A DNA stretch of 64,000 nucleotides from Ferrovibrio sp046297895. GTDB lineage: Bacteria > Pseudomonadota > Alphaproteobacteria > Ferrovibrionales > Ferrovibrionaceae. Of this stretch, positions 8,302 through 15,818 are shown piece after piece (position 1 is the first letter of the stretch; the number at the start of each line of letters is the position of its first letter). A program made the position numbers and the translations under genes. The stretch lies in assembly GCF_046297895.1 (NCBI RefSeq), contig NZ_JBKBHC010000002.1, forward strand, positions 1 to 64,000, in the 5' to 3' direction. The notes beneath the pieces were generated by a model. That model saw only the letters and a program-made list of their open reading frames with translations. It did not search any database and had not been told where the DNA came from.

Positions 8302-8993
8302 GCCGCAACTCCATGGGCTTGCAACGGCAACAGGCGGGTGGTGATGGCGGCGCGGGTTTCCGCATCATGCACGATGGCGACGATGGCGGTGCCGCGCCGG
8401 CGCGCATCATCGATCAGGTTTATGACAATCTTGCGATTGGTTTCGTCCAGCGAGGCGGTCGGCTCGTCCAGCAGCAGAATCGGGTAGTCGGCGCAGAAAC
8501 CGCGGGCGATATTGATGCGCTGCTGCTCGCCGCCCGAAAAGGTCGAGGGCGGCAGGCCCCACATCTTTTCCGCGATCTGCAGGCGGGTGAGCAGTTCGGC
8601 GGCACGTTCGCGCGCCTTGTCATCGGCCACGCCGCGCGCCAGCAGGGGCTCGGCCACGATATCCAGCGTGGACACGCGCGGGATCACGCGCAGGAACTGC
8701 GTCACATAGCCCAGGCTGCGGCGGCGGATGTCCAGCACCCTGCGCGGCGCGGCGTCGACGATATCGACCATCTCGCCATCGTGGCGGATCAGGATGCGGC
8801 CCTGCTGCGGCCGGTAATTGCCGTAGATCGAGCGCAGCAGCGTCGATTTGCCGGCGCCCGAGGGGCCGTGCAGGGTGACGCATTCGCCGGCGGAAACGCT
8901 TAAAGACGTGCCGCGCAGCACCGGCAGGGCCACGCCGCCGCGCAGATGCAGGGTGAAGGTCTTGTCGAGGTTTTCGACGCGGATCATGTCCAT
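8298..8993 (-). CDS. phnL: C-P lyase complex ABC-type protein PhnL
   Basis: A 231-residue ABC ATPase subunit. Walker A is GPSGAGKST, the signature FSGGEQQR and Walker B ILLLDEP. The long GGVALPVLRGTSLSVSAGEC start and YGNYRPQQGRI are typical of PhnL rather than a transporter ATPase. PhnL works with PhnGHI to attach the phosphonate to the ribose of ATP. I placed the start at the MDMIRVENL methionine (8993), 7 bp after the phnK stop, rather than at the upstream alternative inside phnK. Confidence 0.93.
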   Translation of the reverse strand: MDMIRVENLDKTFTLHLRGGVALPVLRGTSLSVSAGECVTLHGPSGAGKSTLLRSIYGNYRPQQGRILIRHDGEMVDIVDAAPRRVLDIRRRSLGYVTQFLRVIPRVSTLDIVAEPLLARGVADDKARERAAELLTRLQIAEKMWGLPPSTFSGGEQQRINIARGFCADYPILLLDEPTASLDETNRKIVINLIDDARRRGTAIVAIVHDAETRAAITTRLLPLQAHGVAA

Positions 8994-9000
8994 GACGGTC

Positions 9001-9792
9001 TCACACGCTGAGCACGGAGGAGACCAGCAGCTGCGTATAGGCATGCTGCGGATCGTCGAGCAGCTGGTCGGTCAGGCCGGCCTCCACCACCTCGCCGCGC
9101 CGCATCACCATCAGGCGATGGGCCAGCAGGCGGGCCACGCCCAGATCGTGCGTCACCACGATCACCGCCACGTTGTATTCCTGCACCAGGCGGCGCAGCA
9201 GGTCGAGCAGGCGCGCCTGCACCGAGACGTCCAGGCCGCCGGTCGGCTCGTCCATCAGCACGATGCGCGGCCGCGTCACCAGGTTGCGGGCGATCTGCAG
9301 GCGCTGCTGCATGCCGCCCGAGAAGGTGCGCGGCAGGTCGTCGATCCGCTCGGGCGGGATCTCCACCGCCTGCAGCCAGTCCAGCGCGGTTTCGCGCAAG
9401 TTGCCGTAATGCTTCTGGCCCAGGGCCATCAGGCGTTCGCCGATATTGGCGCCAGCCGAGAAATCCATGCGCAGGCCGTCGCGGGCATGCTGCTGCACAA
9501 AGCCCCATTCGGTGCGCATCAGATGACGGCGCTGGGATTCCGGCGCGGCGGCCAGATCGACGATCCGGTCGTCAGCCGTGCGATAGAGCACCTTGCCTGA
9601 ATCGATGCTGAGGCGGCCGGCAATGGCATTGAGCAGAGTGGACTTGCCCGAGCCGGATTCGCCCACGATGCCCAGCACCTCGCCGGGCCAGAGGTCGAAA
9701 TTCACATCGCGGCAGGCGGCCTGGCGGCCAAAGCTTTTGTTCAGACCCTCGATGCAGAGCAGCGGCATCTCGGTCATTGGCGCATCGGTCAT
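9001..9792 (-). CDS. phnK: C-P lyase complex ABC-type protein PhnK
   Basis: A 263-residue ABC ATPase-like subunit. Walker A is GESGSGKST, the signature TFSGGMQQR, and Walker B VLMDEPTGGLD. The RTEWGFVQQHARDGLRM segment is a PhnK family marker. PhnK docks on the PhnGHIJ core complex. The start at 9792 overlaps the phnJ stop (ATGA), which supports it over a nearby internal methionine. Confidence 0.93.
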   Translation of the reverse strand: MTDAPMTEMPLLCIEGLNKSFGRQAACRDVNFDLWPGEVLGIVGESGSGKSTLLNAIAGRLSIDSGKVLYRTADDRIVDLAAAPESQRRHLMRTEWGFVQQHARDGLRMDFSAGANIGERLMALGQKHYGNLRETALDWLQAVEIPPERIDDLPRTFSGGMQQRLQIARNLVTRPRIVLMDEPTGGLDVSVQARLLDLLRRLVQEYNVAVIVVTHDLGVARLLAHRLMVMRRGEVVEAGLTDQLLDDPQHAYTQLLVSSVLSV

Positions 9793-10721
9793 TCCGCGGC
9801 ACTCCCAAGAGAGGATTCGGCGTAGGGCGCGGCCATGTGGCCGCGATGGCCGGCGGCCCGGCGTTCGCCGCAGTAATCGGTATCCGAGCAGACGAACATG
9901 CGTCCGCCCTTGTCGTCCAGGATCACCTCGTCGAGGAAGCTGTCCTGCGATCCGCACAGCGCGCAGGCCTCGGGCCAGCGCTCGACCTCGAAGGGATGGT
10001 CGTCGAAGTCCAGCGGCTTGACCTCGGTATAGGGCGGCACAGCATAGATGCGCTTCTCGCGGCCGGCGCCGAATAGCTGCAAGGCGGCATTCATGTGCAG
10101 CTTGGGCGTATCGAATTTCGGAATCGGCGAGCAGCGCATCATGTAGCGGCCGTTCACCAGCACCGGATAGTCGTAGGTGGTGGAAATATGGCCGTGCTGC
10201 GAGATATCCTCGTACAGCTTCACATGCATCACGCCGTATTCCGACAGGGCATGCATCTTGCGCGTTTCGGTCTCGCGCGGCTCCAGCCAGCGCAACGGCT
10301 CGGGGATCGGCACCTGGTAGACCAGGATCTGGCCTTCCTGCAGCGGCGTTTCCGGCACGCGGTGACGTGTCTGAATCAGGCTGGCCTCGCGCGTCTTCTC
10401 GGTGGTGGCCACGTTGGTCATGCGCACGAAGAAGCGGCGGATCGACACTGCATTGGTGGTGTCGTCGGCGCCCTGGTCGATCACCTTCAGCACATCGCTG
10501 CCGCCGATCACCGCCGCCGTCACCTGCATGCCGCCGGTGCCCCAGCCATAGGGCAGCGGCATCTCGCGGCTGCCGAACGGCACCTGGTAGCCCGGAATGG
10601 CCACGGCCTTGAGGATGGCGCGGCGGATCATGCGCTTGGTCTGCTCGTCGAGGAAGGCGAAGTTGTAGCCTTCCAGCGGCGCCTGCGCCGCACCGGCGGC
10701 GTAATCCTGCTGCAGGCTCAT
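9789..10721 (-). CDS. phnJ: C-P lyase catalytic subunit PhnJ (radical SAM)
   Basis: A 310-residue radical-SAM protein that breaks the carbon-phosphorus bond of ribose 1-alkylphosphonate 5-phosphate. The four conserved cysteines are present with exact PhnJ spacing C-x2-C-x21-C-x5-C: Cys253, Cys256, Cys278 and Cys284. Further family blocks are GYNFAFLDEQTKRMIRRAIL near the start and PLPYGWGTGGMQVT. The ATG at 10721 overlaps the phnI stop by 4 bp; the frame stays open further upstream but that part is inside phnI. The last ~25 residues beyond the Cys motif are a short extension. Confidence 0.96.
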   Translation of the reverse strand: MSLQQDYAAGAAQAPLEGYNFAFLDEQTKRMIRRAILKAVAIPGYQVPFGSREMPLPYGWGTGGMQVTAAVIGGSDVLKVIDQGADDTTNAVSIRRFFVRMTNVATTEKTREASLIQTRHRVPETPLQEGQILVYQVPIPEPLRWLEPRETETRKMHALSEYGVMHVKLYEDISQHGHISTTYDYPVLVNGRYMMRCSPIPKFDTPKLHMNAALQLFGAGREKRIYAVPPYTEVKPLDFDDHPFEVERWPEACALCGSQDSFLDEVILDDKGGRMFVCSDTDYCGERRAAGHRGHMAAPYAESSLGSAAE

Positions 10722-11845
10722 TGCGCGGCCTCCTCGAATTCCGGCTGCGGCCGGGCATGGGCCCCTGCGGCGACCTCGGCAGCCTCGATCTCGGCCCGCA
10801 TCATGCGCACCAGCGTCAGTTCCGACTGGAAATCCACGTGATGCGGCAGCTTCAGGTGCTGCACGAAGCCCGAGGCCTCCACATTGTCGGCGTGGTACAG
10901 CACAAACTCGGTGTCCTGCGCCGGCGCGGTGACATCCTCGCCCAGCTCCTGCGCGCGCAGGCTGCGGTCGACCAGCGCCATCGCCATCGCCTTGCGTTCG
11001 GCATAGCCGAAAGCCAGGCCGTAGCCGCGGGTGAATTTCGGCTTTTCGCTTTTCGAACCGGTGAACTGATTGATCATCTGGCATTCCGTCACCGTGATGT
11101 CGGCGATATCGACGGTCAGCCCCAGTTCGGGGATTTCGATCTCCACGCCCACCTCGCCCGAGCGGATCTCGCCCACGAAGGGATGCGAGCGGCCATAGCC
11201 GCGCTGGGTGGAATAGCCGAGCGCCAGCAGATAGCCCTCGTCGGCGCGCGCCAGACTCTGCAGCCGCACGTCGCGGCCGGCCGGGAAAGCCAGCGGTTCG
11301 CGCGTCAGGTCGCCCACCGTCGCCTCGTCGGCATCGGGCGTTTCCTGCTCGATCAGGCCTTCGGCATTCAGCAGGTCGACCACCTGCGGCAATTCAGCCG
11401 CCAGGTCGCCGCGGCCTTCCGCCTGCGGGACCGCGCCGCCGGCCAGCAGGCTGAAATCCAGCAGGCGGTGGGTGTAGTCGAAGGTGGGGCCGAGCAGCTG
11501 GCCGCCCGGCATGTCCTTGAAGCAGGAGGAGATGCGGCGCGACACCTGCATCTTCGCCGTATCGATGGGCAGCGAGACCGCCAGGCGCGGCAGCGTCGTG
11601 CGATAGGCGCGCAGCAGGAAGATCGCCTCCACCATGTCGCCGCGCGCCTGCTTGATCGCCAGCGCGGCCAGGTCGGGATCGTAGACCGAGCCTTCGGTCA
11701 TCACGCGGTCGACGCCGAGCGAAAGCTGCTCGCGGATCTGCTCCACGCTCAGCTCGGGCACGGCGGCAGCGCCGCGGCGGTCTTCGGCCAGCAGCCGATG
11801 GGCATTCCCGATGGCGGCTTCGCCGCCCTTCACGGCCACATACAT
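10718..11845 (-). CDS. phnI: C-P lyase core complex subunit PhnI
   Basis: A 375-residue subunit. The N-terminus MYVAVKGGEAAIGNAHRLLA is diagnostic of PhnI, and later blocks include QIREQLSLGVDRVMTEGSVY and GYCxxx-type YGLAFGYAERKAMAMALVDR. PhnI has nucleosidase activity and with PhnGHL forms the ribose 1-alkylphosphonate triphosphate. It begins 1 bp after the phnH stop. Length is as expected for the family. Confidence 0.95.
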   Translation of the reverse strand: MYVAVKGGEAAIGNAHRLLAEDRRGAAAVPELSVEQIREQLSLGVDRVMTEGSVYDPDLAALAIKQARGDMVEAIFLLRAYRTTLPRLAVSLPIDTAKMQVSRRISSCFKDMPGGQLLGPTFDYTHRLLDFSLLAGGAVPQAEGRGDLAAELPQVVDLLNAEGLIEQETPDADEATVGDLTREPLAFPAGRDVRLQSLARADEGYLLALGYSTQRGYGRSHPFVGEIRSGEVGVEIEIPELGLTVDIADITVTECQMINQFTGSKSEKPKFTRGYGLAFGYAERKAMAMALVDRSLRAQELGEDVTAPAQDTEFVLYHADNVEASGFVQHLKLPHHVDFQSELTLVRMMRAEIEAAEVAAGAHARPQPEFEEAAQ

Positions 11846-11846
11846 G

Positions 11847-12455
11847 TCAGGCCTCCGTCAACGAAATCGCCGTGCTGCGCGGCAGGCCGACCACCTGCCG
11901 GCCGCAGCCGAGATAGATGTCCAGCCCGCGCGGAAACACCGCCGATAGCTGCGCGCGCTGGCGCCACACAGTCGCATCCAGTCCAAAGGGCGGCTGCGCC
12001 ACGCTGTCCCTGATGCCGGGGCCGCGCCAGGTCATGGCGGCCGATCCTTCCAGCCGCGGCACCTGCACCAGTAGGGTGGCGCCGCGCTCGGGTGCCTCGT
12101 CGGTTCCCAGCGAAAAGAGATCCAGCGGCGGCATGGCAGAGGCATCCAGCAAAGCCAGCGCCGCCTGATCGGGTCTGGCCGCCAGCGGCGCCCCGGTATG
12201 GAAGCGCAGCCATGCCTTCACCGCATCCGTATCAAGGCCCGCGCCCAGCCAGACCGGCGTGTCGAGATCGGCCAGCGTGAGCAGGCCGGCCGCCAGCACC
12301 GGGGCCACGCCCTCGGGATGGCCGCATTCGCCGCCCAGTTCCAGCACACGGCCGGGCCGCGCCATGGCATCGAGCAGGGTGCGGAAGGCCTGCTGGCTCT
12401 GATGCACCGGATCGTGGAAACCGGCGGCGGGTGTAGTGATGGACATCTGGCTCAT
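11847..12455 (-). CDS. phnH: C-P lyase core complex subunit PhnH
   Basis: A 202-residue protein starting after a short lead with GFHDPVHQSQQAFRTLLDAM, the standard PhnH opening, followed by ARPGRVLEL. PhnH is a catalytically silent PLP-fold-like subunit of the PhnGHIJ complex. It lies 3 bp after phnG and 1 bp before phnI in the same operon. Confidence 0.94.
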   Translation of the reverse strand: MSQMSITTPAAGFHDPVHQSQQAFRTLLDAMARPGRVLELGGECGHPEGVAPVLAAGLLTLADLDTPVWLGAGLDTDAVKAWLRFHTGAPLAARPDQAALALLDASAMPPLDLFSLGTDEAPERGATLLVQVPRLEGSAAMTWRGPGIRDSVAQPPFGLDATVWRQRAQLSAVFPRGLDIYLGCGRQVVGLPRSTAISLTEA

Positions 12456-12458
12456 GGT

Positions 12459-12953
12459 TCAGTCCTCGCCGCGCACCAGCGTGAAGAAATCGACCTTGGT
12501 GGCCGCCACCTTGGCCGCGCGGGCCTGCCGCGCCGCCGCCGCAGCCTGCTGCACGGGCGTGAGCAACTCGGTCTCGATCGTCGCGGCATGCTGCGGCTGC
12601 TGGGCCAGGGCATCGAACAGGGCGGCCAGTTCGGCGCGCCGCGCGTCGCGCCCGGCGACATAGCCCACCCCCATGATGCCGGCCGCATCGAGCGCCACCA
12701 CGCAGCGCGTGAGGGTCATTTCGCCCAGATTGAAACGCTGGCCGTTGCCGCCGGCCCGCGCCCGCACCATCGCCAGTCCGGTTTCGGGCTGCTTGAGGCG
12801 GCGGAAGGCCGGCTTGGGGTCCAGCCGGTCCCAGGCGCGTTCCAGCATGGCGCGATCCGCGCGCGCCAGCAGGCCGATGCGGCGGCGGCGCGCGGCCTGA
12901 TCGTCGGCGGCCGGGGGAAGCGGGGCCGGGGGAACTGGGAACTGGGCGGACAT
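12459..12953 (-). CDS. phnG: C-P lyase core complex subunit PhnG
   Basis: A 164-residue protein, first gene of the main phn operon. After an Ala/Pro-rich lead it shows the family features RIGLLARADRAMLERAW, ETGLAMVRARAGGNGQRFN, GEMTLTRCVVAL and GIMGVGYVAGRD. PhnG is part of the PhnGHIJ C-P lyase core. The C-terminal VAATKVDFFTLVRGED is also typical. The gene is divergent from phnF, with a 95-bp promoter region between. Confidence 0.94.
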   Translation of the reverse strand: MSAQFPVPPAPLPPAADDQAARRRRIGLLARADRAMLERAWDRLDPKPAFRRLKQPETGLAMVRARAGGNGQRFNLGEMTLTRCVVALDAAGIMGVGYVAGRDARRAELAALFDALAQQPQHAATIETELLTPVQQAAAAARQARAAKVAATKVDFFTLVRGED

Positions 12954-12970
12954 CTGGACCTCTTGCGCAA

Positions 12971-13004
12971 GGGTCTAAATTCGTCTAGACATCTATATAT
13001 CTAG
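12971..13004. promoter_or_regulatory. Putative PhnF operator region (HutC-type site)
   Basis: In the phnG-phnF gap, 12983-12990 reads GTCTAGAC, a perfect match to the GTMTAKAC consensus of HutC-type GntR operators. A GTCTA half-site lies exactly 10 bp upstream (12973), and CTAGAC...ATCTAG arms extend to 13004 over an AT-rich core (TCTATATATC). PhnF belongs to this subfamily and is encoded next door, so this is its likely binding region, controlling both divergent promoters. Confidence 0.65.
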
Positions 13005-13048
13005 CCCGCCAGCGCGGTTTCATCAAGCCACGTTTCGGAGAAGCTTTT

Positions 13049-13822
13049 ATGACCGACCCGACAGGCCGAACCGAATCCGGCGCCACCGCAGCCGCCATCA
13101 TCGAACGCGGCAGCGGCATGGCGGTCTGGCGCCAGATCGCGGCGGCGATGGAGCAGGCGATCCGGCGCGGCGACTACAAGCCGGGTGTGCAACTGCCGAC
13201 CGAGAAGCAACTGGCGCAGGGCTTCGGCGTGAATCGCCACACCGTGCGGCAGGCGATGAACCGCCTGGCCGAGACAGGCCTGGTCAGCATCGAGCAGGGC
13301 CGCGGCATGTTCGTGGCCGAGGACAGCTTCGACTACATGCTGGGGGCGCGCACGCGCTTCACCGAAAACCTGCAGACCATGCAGAAGAAACCGACCCGCG
13401 AGATGGTCTTCGCCGAGCAGGTGGCCGCGCCGGCCGACATCGCCCGCGCGCTGGGCATCCCCACCGGCGCGCCGCTGTGGCAGATCGAGACGCTGAACAA
13501 GGCCGATGGCAAACCCGTGGGCGTCAGCAGCCATTATTTCCCGGCCGGCCGCTTTCCCGACATGCCCGAGCGCTTCCAGCGCGAGGGCACGATCACCGCG
13601 GCGCTGAAATCGGCCGGCGTGAACGACTATCGCCGCCGCAGCACGCGCGTCTCAGCCCGTCTGATCAGCGCGGCCGATGCGCGCCTGGCCGACCTGCCGC
13701 GCACCCGCCCGGTGCTGGTGAGCGAAACGGTGAATATCGATCCGCAGGGCAAGCCGGTGGAATTCGTGCGGGCGCGCTTCGTAGCCGACCACGTCACGCT
13801 GACCATCGAACATTATGAGTGA
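13049..13822 (+). CDS. phnF: Phosphonate operon repressor PhnF (GntR/HutC)
   Basis: A 257-residue GntR-family regulator. The N-terminal winged helix is at about residues 27-95 (YKPGVQLPTEKQLAQGFGVN, then RHTVRQAMNRL and GRGMFV). The rest is a UTRA ligand-binding domain (IWQIETL-like block LWQIETLNKADGKPVGVSSH). The family represses phn genes until a phosphonate or phosphate signal is present. GGAGAA precedes the ATG. It is transcribed divergently from phnG across the putative operator. Confidence 0.92.
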   Translation: MTDPTGRTESGATAAAIIERGSGMAVWRQIAAAMEQAIRRGDYKPGVQLPTEKQLAQGFGVNRHTVRQAMNRLAETGLVSIEQGRGMFVAEDSFDYMLGARTRFTENLQTMQKKPTREMVFAEQVAAPADIARALGIPTGAPLWQIETLNKADGKPVGVSSHYFPAGRFPDMPERFQREGTITAALKSAGVNDYRRRSTRVSARLISAADARLADLPRTRPVLVSETVNIDPQGKPVEFVRARFVADHVTLTIEHYE

Positions 13823-13824
13823 CG

Positions 13825-14394
13825 TCAGGGCGCCGGAATGCGCCCCAGCACGGCCAGCCCCTCGCGCGCCAGCACCACCATCTCGCCGCTCTGCGGATAG
13901 ACGCCGCTGAGCGCCGTCACCACCACCTGATGCGTCACCATGATGACGGGCCTGTCGCGCGGCAGGGCGGCAATCACGCGGCGCAATGCCGCCATCTGCT
14001 CTGGCGCGCGGCTGGAATCGCCGAAGAAGGAATTCAGCGACGGTTCGGCTTCCACCGGACCGAGGCCCAGCTCGGTCGCCGTGTCGCGCGCGCGGCACCA
14101 GGCGCTGCTTTTCACGGTGGCCGCCGCGATGCCGTTGCGGCGCAGCAATTCGCCGGTGCGGCGGGCCTGGGCGCGGCCCTCGGCCGACAGGTTGCGCTGG
14201 GTGGCGCAGTCGTCCACCCGGAAACCGGGCGGATCGCCGGTGCCCGGCGCCAGGGCATGGCGCATCAGCACCAGCGCCCGGCCCTCGCGCAGGGCCTGCC
14301 ACAATTCCGCATTCGCCGGCGCATCGCTTGCCCGGGCCGGTGCCGCGACGCAGGCCAGCACCAGGATAATGGCAACCTGAACCAGATTCCGCAT
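13825..14394 (-). CDS. Secreted histidine phosphatase family protein
   Basis: A 189-residue protein with a signal peptide (MRNLVQVAIILVLACVAAPARA). The phosphatase core shows RHALAPGTGDPPGF with the catalytic histidine in LMRHA, CATQRNLSAEGRAQARRTGE, SSAWCRARDTA and a second histidine in VIMVTHQVVVTAL. This is the branch of the histidine-phosphatase clan often found as periplasmic proteins with a C-A-T-Q-R-N-L motif. The substrate is unknown. It is convergent with phnF, 2 bp apart. Confidence 0.85.
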   Translation of the reverse strand: MRNLVQVAIILVLACVAAPARASDAPANAELWQALREGRALVLMRHALAPGTGDPPGFRVDDCATQRNLSAEGRAQARRTGELLRRNGIAAATVKSSAWCRARDTATELGLGPVEAEPSLNSFFGDSSRAPEQMAALRRVIAALPRDRPVIMVTHQVVVTALSGVYPQSGEMVVLAREGLAVLGRIPAP

Positions 14395-14489
14395 GCCCTC
14401 GCCTCTCCGAAACAGCGGACTAAGTGATAGGTCGGAACACGGACCCGACCAGCGGGATCCGGAAAATTTCGCCGCAGGCTGCAACTGCC

Positions 14490-15038
14490 ATGCTTCAACC
14501 GGTTGCCGAAACCCTGAAACTGATCCTGCGTCCGCCGGCGCGGATAGCGCTGCCGCGCCACGGCCGCCTCTCGGCACTGTTTCTCGCCCTGCAGGCCGTG
14601 CCGCCGGCCCGGCCGGCGCACGAGATCGAGGACGAGATCTGGGCGATCTGGACCAGCCACGACGATCCCGCGCTGGAGGCCCGCATGCAGCGCGCCATCT
14701 CGGCCATCGCGCGGCGCCGCCTGTCCGAGGGCGCGACCCTGCTGGATACCCTGGTGCAGGATGCGCCCGACTGGGCCGAGGCGTGGAACAAGCGCGCCAC
14801 GCTGCATTTCCTGGCCCAGCGCGATGACCCCAGCATCGCCGACATCCGCCGCACCCTGGAACTGGAACCGCGCCATTTCGGCGCCATCTGCGGCTTCGCA
14901 CAGATCTGCCTGCGCCAGGGCGAGATTGCCGCCGCCATCGAGGCCCTAGCCGCCGCGCTGTACCTGAACCCGCATCTCGACGGCGCGCGCGCCATGCTGG
15001 CGCAACTGTCGCCGGCGCCGCCGCGCCGGCTCAACTGA
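14490..15038 (+). CDS. TPR-repeat protein
   Basis: A 182-residue protein with tetratricopeptide-like helices in the second half: AEAWNKRATLHFLAQRDDPS, then DIRRTLELEPRHFGAICGFA, then CLRQGEIAAAIEALAAALYL with NPHLDGAR. Such modules bind other proteins. The ATG at 14490 is preferred because the upstream in-frame stretch (from 14424) overlaps the promoter region of the divergent phosphatase gene. No signal peptide is evident. Confidence 0.7.
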   Translation: MLQPVAETLKLILRPPARIALPRHGRLSALFLALQAVPPARPAHEIEDEIWAIWTSHDDPALEARMQRAISAIARRRLSEGATLLDTLVQDAPDWAEAWNKRATLHFLAQRDDPSIADIRRTLELEPRHFGAICGFAQICLRQGEIAAAIEALAAALYLNPHLDGARAMLAQLSPAPPRRLN

Positions 15039-15097
15039 GTGGCCTTGCGGCGCGCGGGTAAGACCGTCAAGCTGGCACGCCAACCCGGAGACTCTGC

Positions 15098-15688
15098 TTG
15101 ACCGACCTGACCGTCATCGATGCCATGCGCGACGACCTTCTGGCCGGCAACCAGACGCGGCTGGCCGCACCCTTCCTCGCGCGCGGCCTGCGGCCGCCCG
15201 TGGTGCGCTGGAATCCGGCACCCGACGAGTTGCCGACGCAGCAGCTGCCCTTCCTGCTGCGGCACTGGATGGCCCTGCGCGACCGCCACGGCACCGTGCG
15301 GCCCGAGCATATCGACCCCCTCGAACTGCGGCCGGCGCTGGGCTACATCCTGCTGCTCGACGTGCTGGAGGATGGCGCCGATTATCGCTACCGCCTCTAT
15401 GGCAGCGAGGTGGCCCGCATCGCCAGCTTCGACATGACCGGCAAGCGCACCTCGGAAATGGCGACCGGCTCGCTGGCCAGCGATTTCTACCTTGCCATCT
15501 ATCGCGCCATGCTGCGGCGGCCCGAGCCGGTCTATAGCTGGCACGAGATGCCGATGGAAATCACCATCAACAGCTGGGACCGCATCGTGCTGCCGCTATG
15601 GGATGCCGAAGGCCGCATCGCGCGCATCATCACCTGCAACGTGCCGGGCCTGCCGGTGCCGGTGCCGCCGAAGGCGCTGGCCCCCTAG
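15098..15688 (+). CDS. PAS domain protein (PAS_5-like)
   Basis: A 196-residue protein. The central region HWMALRDRHGTVRPEHIDP, LGYILLLDVLEDGADYRYRL and YGSEVARIASFDMTGKR matches the alphaproteobacterial PAS_5-type sensory domain, with a C-terminal ITINSWDRIVLPLWDAEGR. The likely start is the TTG at 15098, with GGAG 8 bp before it; the ATG at 15125 is the alternative. It has no output domain, so its partner is unknown. Confidence 0.75.
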   Translation: MTDLTVIDAMRDDLLAGNQTRLAAPFLARGLRPPVVRWNPAPDELPTQQLPFLLRHWMALRDRHGTVRPEHIDPLELRPALGYILLLDVLEDGADYRYRLYGSEVARIASFDMTGKRTSEMATGSLASDFYLAIYRAMLRRPEPVYSWHEMPMEITINSWDRIVLPLWDAEGRIARIITCNVPGLPVPVPPKALAP

Positions 15689-15722
15689 CCGCGCCCGCGC
15701 CGGCGACCCGGCGGGCGGCAAA

Positions 15723-15734
15723 ATTGTACACAAT
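15723..15734. promoter_or_regulatory. Putative GntR/FCD operator upstream of puuD
   Basis: ATTGTACACAAT is a perfect 5-2-5 inverted repeat and fits the FadR-subfamily rule T-N-GT-N2-AC-N-A. It ends 5 bp upstream of a TTGACG -35 candidate (15740-15745) for puuD. Similar palindromes occur at 22424-22435 and 28574-28585, the last next to a GntR/FCD gene. Confidence 0.6.
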
Positions 15735-15739
15735 CCGGG

Positions 15740-15768
15740 TTGACGATCCTGCCCCCGCTCGTTACGGC
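15740..15768 (+). promoter_or_regulatory. Candidate puuD promoter
   Basis: TTGACG (15740-15745) is followed after 17 bp by TACGGC (15763-15768). The -35 is good and the -10 weak, which would fit an activated or tightly controlled promoter. The puuD ATG is 51 bp further on. Confidence 0.35.
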
Positions 15769-15818
15769 TTGACCCCGCTGCCGCGCCGCACAACACCGCT
15801 TCCGGCGCGGCCCGAGGG

